Below, one piece after another: positions 5,119 through 8,793 of a stretch of 8,793 bases of DNA. The DNA lies in NCBI GenBank assembly GCA_903970315.1, contig CAJCIJ010000048.1:1-8793 (forward strand). Reading direction: 5' to 3'. Source of the DNA: Actinomycetota bacterium (GTDB lineage: Bacteria > Actinomycetota > Thermoleophilia > Solirubrobacterales > Solirubrobacteraceae). Numbering within the stretch: position 1 is the first letter of the stretch; each line of letters starts with the position of its first letter. The notes under the pieces are model-generated. The model made no database searches. It saw only the letters and a list, made by a program, of their open reading frames with translations, and was not told the origin of the DNA. Made by a program: the position numbers and the translations under genes.

Positions 5119-6063
5119 CTACCCGGGCGTTTGTGCGCCGGCCCCAACATCGAGCTTGACGCCTGTGTTGCGCTCGGAGACCTCCCACAGTGTCGCGATC
5201 GCTTTACGCATTCCCAGGCGCCTGATGATGGGCTTGCGCACGGGGGGACCGTTGTTGACAAACAACGGTCCGTAGAACTGACCACCGGAGGCCGCCGGAT
5301 CGGTGGCCGCGCGCAGCTGCGACAGCGCCCCCGTGGCTGCCGACATCCCGCTGCCCGCCGAAGCGCGGTGGGCCATGCGTTGGCTGAAGCCACCGGGGGT
5401 CTCGCGCATGCTGACAACCTGAAGTTCCGTGTTGGACAGCCCCGGGTGGGCGATCAGGCTCGCCGCCCGGGCGTGCGCCTGCGACAGCTGGTGTTGCAAG
5501 CCGAGCCCGAAATGGAAGTTGGCGAGCTTTGACTGGCCGTAGGCCCGCCACGGTCTGTAGCGGCCCTGCAGGTGCACGTTGTCGGGGTTCACGGCGCGGC
5601 CCATGTGGTGCGCCGTGCTCGTCACCGTCACGATGCGGGCCGCCTCGGCGCGTAACAGAGCGGGCAAAAGCAGTGCAGTCAGCGTCCAGTGGCCCAGGTG
5701 GTTGACGGCGAACTGCATCTCAAAGCCCTCGTCGGTGCGGCGCTCGGGAATCGCCATCACGCCGGCGTTGTTGACCAGGATGTCGATCTGATCGTGGGCG
5801 GCGGCGATCTGCGTCGCTGCCTCCCGTACCGACTGCTGGGACGCGAGGTCGAGCGCGACGAGCGTGAGCTTGGCGTCCGCGACGGTGCCGTTGATGTCGG
5901 CCACCGCTGCGGCGGCCTTGCCCTGGTCGCGCACGGCCATCACCACGGTGGCGCCCGCCGCTGCCAGCGCGCGTGCCGTCTCCAGGCCCAGGCCGCCGTT
6001 TGCGCCCGTGACCACGGCGGTGCGGTTGGTTAGGTCGGGGATGTCTGCGGTGGTCCAGCTCAC
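5119..6063 (-). CDS. Short-chain dehydrogenase/reductase, retinol dehydrogenase-like
   Basis: This is a 314-residue NAD(P)-dependent oxidoreductase of the classical SDR superfamily, closest in style to the retinol-dehydrogenase/WWOX-like group often annotated simply as oxidoreductase. Visible motifs are the cofactor loop TGANGGLG (19-26), R45 at the end of the second strand (suggesting NADPH), D72 in ALDLA, and NNAG (98-101). The catalytic tetrad is N121, S149, Y175 and K179 (YGQSK), followed by HPGLSNTEL. The C-terminal extension of about 80 residues after the Rossmann core (GGQFYGP and on) is usual for this group. The substrate is unknown. The start is GTG, supported by AGGAGAG about 6 nt upstream and a recognisable promoter. 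It diverges from a second SDR gene, and the pentad-repeat gene follows it on the same strand. Confidence 0.93.
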   Translation of the reverse strand: MSWTTADIPDLTNRTAVVTGANGGLGLETARALAAAGATVVMAVRDQGKAAAAVADINGTVADAKLTLVALDLASQQSVREAATQIAAAHDQIDILVNNAGVMAIPERRTDEGFEMQFAVNHLGHWTLTALLLPALLRAEAARIVTVTSTAHHMGRAVNPDNVHLQGRYRPWRAYGQSKLANFHFGLGLQHQLSQAHARAASLIAHPGLSNTELQVVSMRETPGGFSQRMAHRASAGSGMSAATGALSQLRAATDPAASGGQFYGPLFVNNGPPVRKPIIRRLGMRKAIATLWEVSERNTGVKLDVGAGAQTPG

Positions 6064-6099
6064 CAGTCTCTCCTGTCAGCCGAGTGTCGTCTCGCGCCC

Positions 6100-6128
6100 A
6101 ACCTACTCCGATCCTGTCGCGATGTCGG
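6100..6128 (-). promoter_or_regulatory. Putative promoter for the minus-strand SDR
   Basis: On the minus strand CCGACA (6123-6128) is followed after exactly 17 bp by TAGGTT (6100-6105). The -35 matches TTGACA at four of six positions, and the -10 fits TANNNT. It would give a leader of about 30 nt containing the AGGAGAG ribosome binding site. Confidence 0.45.
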
Positions 6129-6194
6129 AAGCCGCGGCAACCGAACGTCGCATCTGCAGCGGCTGGCGACGGCCGCGATGGCCACCGGTTGCCC

Positions 6195-6200
6195 TAGAGT
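6195..6200 (+). promoter_or_regulatory. Putative -10 box for the plus-strand SDR
   Basis: TAGAGT fits TANNNT and ends 5 nt before the GTG at 6206 and 11 nt before the GTG at 6212. That spacing implies a leaderless or nearly leaderless transcript. There is no ribosome binding site before either GTG, in agreement. No clear -35 is seen. Confidence 0.4.
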
Positions 6201-6211
6201 CAGCCGTGCCA

Positions 6212-7075
6212 GTGAGTACCGCCGCACCCCAAAGCGCCCAACCGTCCAGCGCAGCCTCCAACGGCGCCCCCGATCGGCGCCGCGTGGCGATCGTGACCGG
6301 CGCGTCAAGCGGCCTGGGCGAGGCAACTGCCCGCATGCTCGCCGCCATGCCCGACACCGCGGTGGTGCTCGTCGCCCGGCGCCAAGCGCTGCTGAGCAGC
6401 CTGGCCGAATCGCTGGGACCACGTGCGAGCTTCGTGGCTGTTGACCTGCTCGACGACGACGCCCCAGCGGCGGTCCTTGCGCACGTGACAGACCGCTTCG
6501 GGCGCGTGGATCTGGTGGTTAACAACGCTGGTGCCGCTTGGCGGTCCTACTTCGCCGACGGCGGCTACGCGAATGTCGCGCAGACCATGGCGATCAACTT
6601 CGACGCCCAGGTGCGTCTCACCGAGGCGCTGCTGCCGCTGTTGCGCGCAAGCGCTCCCAGCGCCATCGTCAACGTTTCCAGCACAGCTGCGCGCGTCTCG
6701 CGGGCCGGGTCCGGCGCCTACAGCGCCTCAAAGGCGGCCCTTGCGGCGTGGTCTGAGGCCCTGTGGGTCGAGGAGCGCCCACACGGCGTGCACGTCGGCC
6801 TGGTGCTGCCCGGATTCTTCTCCACCGAGGGTTTCCCCCAGGCCGAGCTGAAGCGCAGCGCGCGCACCCGTTGGATGGTGTCCACGCCCGAGAAGGTCGC
6901 CCAGGCGGTCATTCGAGCCGGCTTCGGGGGCCAGGCGGAATGCTATGCCCCGCGGCCCTACGGCCTGGCCGCGATGATCCGGGCGGTGTGGCCCGGTGCC
7001 GTTCGGCGCGCGATGTCAGGCAGCGGCGCAGCGGCGATGAACACGGTCACCCGGCCGGACAAGCCGGACGCCTGA
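6212..7075 (+). CDS. Short-chain dehydrogenase/reductase (classical SDR)
   Basis: This is a classical SDR oxidoreductase of about 287 residues using NAD(P)H. A disordered Ser/Ala/Pro-rich leader of about 20 residues precedes RRRVAIVTGASSGLG (cofactor loop TGASSGLG, 29-36). ARR follows strand two, hinting at NADPH. Then come D78 in AVDLL, NNAG (104-107), N129, S157, Y170 and K174 (YSASK), and the LPGFFSTEGF segment after the active site. The C-terminal region (STPEKVAQAVIRAGFGG to ending) is like that of DltE/YqjQ-type reductases. The substrate is unknown. The frame is open far upstream (from 5864), but there it only shadows the opposing SDR gene. The start is uncertain between GTG 6206, GTG 6212 and ATG 6122; 6212 is preferred because a TAGAGT -10 box sits just upstream. 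It is unrelated in detail to its divergent neighbour, so not a recent duplicate. Confidence 0.9.
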   Translation: MSTAAPQSAQPSSAASNGAPDRRRVAIVTGASSGLGEATARMLAAMPDTAVVLVARRQALLSSLAESLGPRASFVAVDLLDDDAPAAVLAHVTDRFGRVDLVVNNAGAAWRSYFADGGYANVAQTMAINFDAQVRLTEALLPLLRASAPSAIVNVSSTAARVSRAGSGAYSASKAALAAWSEALWVEERPHGVHVGLVLPGFFSTEGFPQAELKRSARTRWMVSTPEKVAQAVIRAGFGGQAECYAPRPYGLAAMIRAVWPGAVRRAMSGSGAAAMNTVTRPDKPDA

Positions 7076-7117
7076 AACGCGGTCACTCGCCGCCCGCTGC
7101 CGTCGCGCCCGCTGTTG

Positions 7118-7918
7118 TCAGGAGGCGCTGAGACCGAGGATCAGCTGCACCGTCTCGGTCGGGACGTCCAGCTGCGGGCAGTGGCCGATGCCATCCAGCG
7201 TCACCCAGTCGGCGCTCGGCGTCCATTCGTCGCGGTAGCGCCCCGCGCACGCCGGCCACGCCAGCACTCTGTCGGCTGTGCCCCAGATCATTCGCACAGG
7301 GCAGTCAATGCGCTCGGCATCCAGGTTCCAGCTTTCGGTGGCACCGAATGCAAGCAGCGCGTCCGCCGCCGGGCACGCGGCTGCGCCGCGGATCTGGTGG
7401 GCAATCAGATCGCCTGGAATGTGCTCGTAGTTGGTGACGATCTCCTGCGTGGCCATGCGCCGCCCCTCCGGCGATGCCACGACCTGGTCGGCGAACGGCG
7501 CACCCGCCTTGACCAGCTCCTGCAACCGCTTGAAGTAGGCCGCTATCTCGGCGAACGCCTCGCCGCCCTTGGCCCAGCCGCCGGCGGGAGCAAGAGCCAC
7601 GACCGAGTCGGCCCTGCCGCGCTCTGCCAGCTGGCAGGCCACGTAGCCGCCCAGCGAGTTGCCCACGATGTGCGCCCGGTCAAAGCCCGCCTGGTCCATC
7701 GCCTGCTCGACTGCGTCGGCGAGCATCGTTTCGTCCAAGGGGCCCTCAAGGGGCGGCCCACCGGCGTGACCGGCGAGCGTCGGCGCGAGCACGTCGTGGT
7801 GCTCTTGCAGCTGCGGTAGTACCAGCTCCCAGCTTCTCCAGGTGTCGGTGAAGCCGTGGATGCAGACCATCGGTGGCCCTGAGCCACCACGGTGAAGCGG
7901 CGTAAACGTGGAATCCAT
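7118..7918 (-). CDS. Alpha/beta hydrolase
   Basis: This is a 266-residue serine hydrolase of the alpha/beta fold. The oxyanion-hole motif HGF (21-23) sits after the third strand, and the nucleophile is S88 in GNSLGG (86-91). The acid is D216 in WGTADRV and the base is H246 in GIGHCPQLD, so the triad is complete. A cap region (about 115-195) with several helices probably sets substrate choice. No signal peptide is present, so it is cytoplasmic. Esterase, C-C hydrolase and haloperoxidase-like activities all remain possible. The ATG is preferred over the longer open frame because the family starts here and because TAGCGT lies exactly 7 nt upstream, typical of a leaderless transcript. It is convergent with the SDR gene (42 bp gap, no strong hairpin) and divergent from the MBL gene, whose start is only 33 bp away. 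Confidence 0.93.
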   Translation of the reverse strand: MDSTFTPLHRGGSGPPMVCIHGFTDTWRSWELVLPQLQEHHDVLAPTLAGHAGGPPLEGPLDETMLADAVEQAMDQAGFDRAHIVGNSLGGYVACQLAERGRADSVVALAPAGGWAKGGEAFAEIAAYFKRLQELVKAGAPFADQVVASPEGRRMATQEIVTNYEHIPGDLIAHQIRGAAACPAADALLAFGATESWNLDAERIDCPVRMIWGTADRVLAWPACAGRYRDEWTPSADWVTLDGIGHCPQLDVPTETVQLILGLSAS

Positions 7919-7925
7919 TGCACGC

Positions 7926-7931
7926 ACGCTA
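7926..7931 (-). promoter_or_regulatory. Putative leaderless -10 box for the hydrolase
   Basis: TAGCGT on the minus strand is followed by seven bases and then the hydrolase ATG. This is the classic arrangement for leaderless transcription in high-GC Gram-positives, and no ribosome binding site is present. It lies in the 33-bp gap to the divergent MBL gene. Confidence 0.45.
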
Positions 7932-7938
7932 CCGTGCC

Positions 7939-7946
7939 AGAGGAGG
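7939..7946 (+). promoter_or_regulatory. Strong ribosome binding site fixing a TTG start
   Basis: AGAGGAGG ends 5 nt before TTG at 7952. The only upstream in-frame alternative, GTG 7934, would place this ribosome binding site inside the coding sequence, so TTG is chosen. Confidence 0.7.
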
Positions 7947-7951
7947 TTCTC

Positions 7952-8793
7952 TTGCTGTTTCGGCAAATCATCCACGACGATCTGGGCTGCGCGTCGTATC
8001 TGATCGGCGATCCGCGGGCCCGCGTCGCTGCGGTCGTGGACCCGCGGTTTGAGGTCGACGAGTACCTGGAGCTTGCGCGCTACCGCGGCATGTCCATCGG
8101 GCATGTGCTTGAGACCCACACCCACGCCGACCACGTCTCCGGGCACGGCAGACTGGTGGCTGCCACCGGCGCACGCATACACATCCACAGCGCCGCCGAT
8201 GCGGACTACGAGCACGAGCCCTTCGACGACGGCTGGGAGCTTGCACTGGGGTCGCTGGTCATTCGCGCCCTGCACACGCCGGGCCACCGGCCCGAGCACA
8301 CGGCCTTCCTGCTGATCGACGCCCAGCGAGGCGAGGACCCCTGGGCGGTGCTCAGCGGCGACTCCCTGTTTGTCGGTGATGTGGCGCGCACCGACCTCGC
8401 GATCGAGCCCACCCTGGGTGCCAGTCAGATCTTTCAGTCAGTCCACGGCCGGCTGCTCTCGCTGCCCGACGCCTGCGAGGTATGGCCGGCGCACCTGGGC
8501 GGGTCCATGTGCGGCGGCCCCGGGATGGACCTGAAGATCTGCTCAACGATCGGCTTTGAGAAGGAGCACAACCCCACGCTGAGCATCGAAAGCGAGCAGG
8601 AGTTCGTGGCGGCGGCGGTGGCGCGCCTGGGACCGCAGCCACCCAACTTCCAGCGCATCGTGGGTCTCAACCGAGGGCCGCTTTTGACCAGCGGCGTCGA
8701 GGTTCCCCCGCTCTACTCCCACCAGGTCCAGATCAAGCGCGACGAAGGGGCCATGCTCGTGGACGTGCGTACGGACCTGCAGTTCGACGACGT
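7952..8793 (+). CDS. MBL-fold/rhodanese protein, persulfide dioxygenase-like (3' end outside window)
   Basis: The first 280 residues are present and the reading frame leaves the window open. The protein has the metallo-beta-lactamase fold of the ETHE1/CstB-like persulfide dioxygenase group. Metal-binding HTHADHVSGH (56-65) supplies H56, H58, D60 and H61. HTPGH gives H112, GDSLFVGDVARTDL (136-149) gives the metal-bridging D137, and WPAHLGGSMCGG gives H181 and a nearby C187. STIGFEKEHNP follows, as in actinobacterial MBL-rhodanese fusions. From about residue 258 a rhodanese domain begins (AMLVDVR) and is cut by the window end. Such enzymes oxidise glutathione or other low-molecular-weight persulfides to sulfite, and the rhodanese part moves sulfane sulfur; that role is inferred from family. 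The TTG start follows a strong ribosome binding site. Its promoter must lie within or next to the divergent hydrolase gene. Confidence 0.9.
   Translation, partial: MLFRQIIHDDLGCASYLIGDPRARVAAVVDPRFEVDEYLELARYRGMSIGHVLETHTHADHVSGHGRLVAATGARIHIHSAADADYEHEPFDDGWELALGSLVIRALHTPGHRPEHTAFLLIDAQRGEDPWAVLSGDSLFVGDVARTDLAIEPTLGASQIFQSVHGRLLSLPDACEVWPAHLGGSMCGGPGMDLKICSTIGFEKEHNPTLSIESEQEFVAAAVARLGPQPPNFQRIVGLNRGPLLTSGVEVPPLYSHQVQIKRDEGAMLVDVRTDLQFDD

Noticed and set aside
5119..7075. The two divergent SDR genes as a recent duplication
   Set aside because: They share only superfamily motifs; lengths, C-terminal regions and active-site contexts differ (YGQSK versus YSASK).
7076..7117. Terminator between the second SDR and the hydrolase
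   Set aside because: Only a 4-bp stem (GCGG/CCGC) is visible and no T-run follows.

Overview
The window is GC-rich DNA with the look of Actinomycetota. Leaderless-style promoters (a TANNNT box 5-11 nt before an ATG or GTG), GTG and TTG starts, a cytosolic GAF histidine kinase beside a receiver-only response regulator, and an initiator-tRNA fragment without encoded CCA all fit. A Thermoleophilia-like soil actinobacterium is a reasonable guess but is not proven by the sequence alone.

Layout. Bases 1-89 are AT-richer and carry no gene. They run directly into the 3' half of an initiator tRNA-Met gene (90-133) that lacks its 5' half, the classic footprint of a tRNA-targeted integrative element, so the window probably opens on the last bases of such an element and then enters the chromosome. 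Next come a class I FAD/NAD(P) disulfide-oxidoreductase-like flavoprotein (185-1549, +), convergent with an NTF2/SnoaL-like protein (1572-2027, -), and a YceI-family protein (2174-2752, -). The last two genes have separate leaders that share a 38-nt conserved block, so they are likely co-regulated.

The middle holds a GAF/HisKA_3 sensor kinase (3013-4143, -) and a divergent single-domain receiver protein (4293-4667, +). The spacer between them is unusually ordered: five perfect GGCAAGC heptamers at an exact 11-bp pitch, followed immediately by an 18-bp perfect palindrome. Next come a small protein built almost wholly of 5-residue repeats (4709-5038, -) and a short-chain dehydrogenase (5119-6063, -). 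A second, divergent SDR (about 6212-7075, +) follows.

The right end has an alpha/beta hydrolase (7118-7918, -) only 33 bp from a divergent metallo-beta-lactamase-fold/rhodanese protein of the persulfide dioxygenase type (7952 to beyond the window end, +; TTG start with a strong ribosome binding site).

Taken together this is mostly a chromosomal run of redox and small-molecule enzymes around one two-component pair. I see no complete mobile element, CRISPR array, toxin-antitoxin pair or defence system. The most original signals are non-coding (the 11-bp heptamer array with its palindrome, and the shared promoter block), plus the pentad-repeat protein and the tRNA-borne integration scar.
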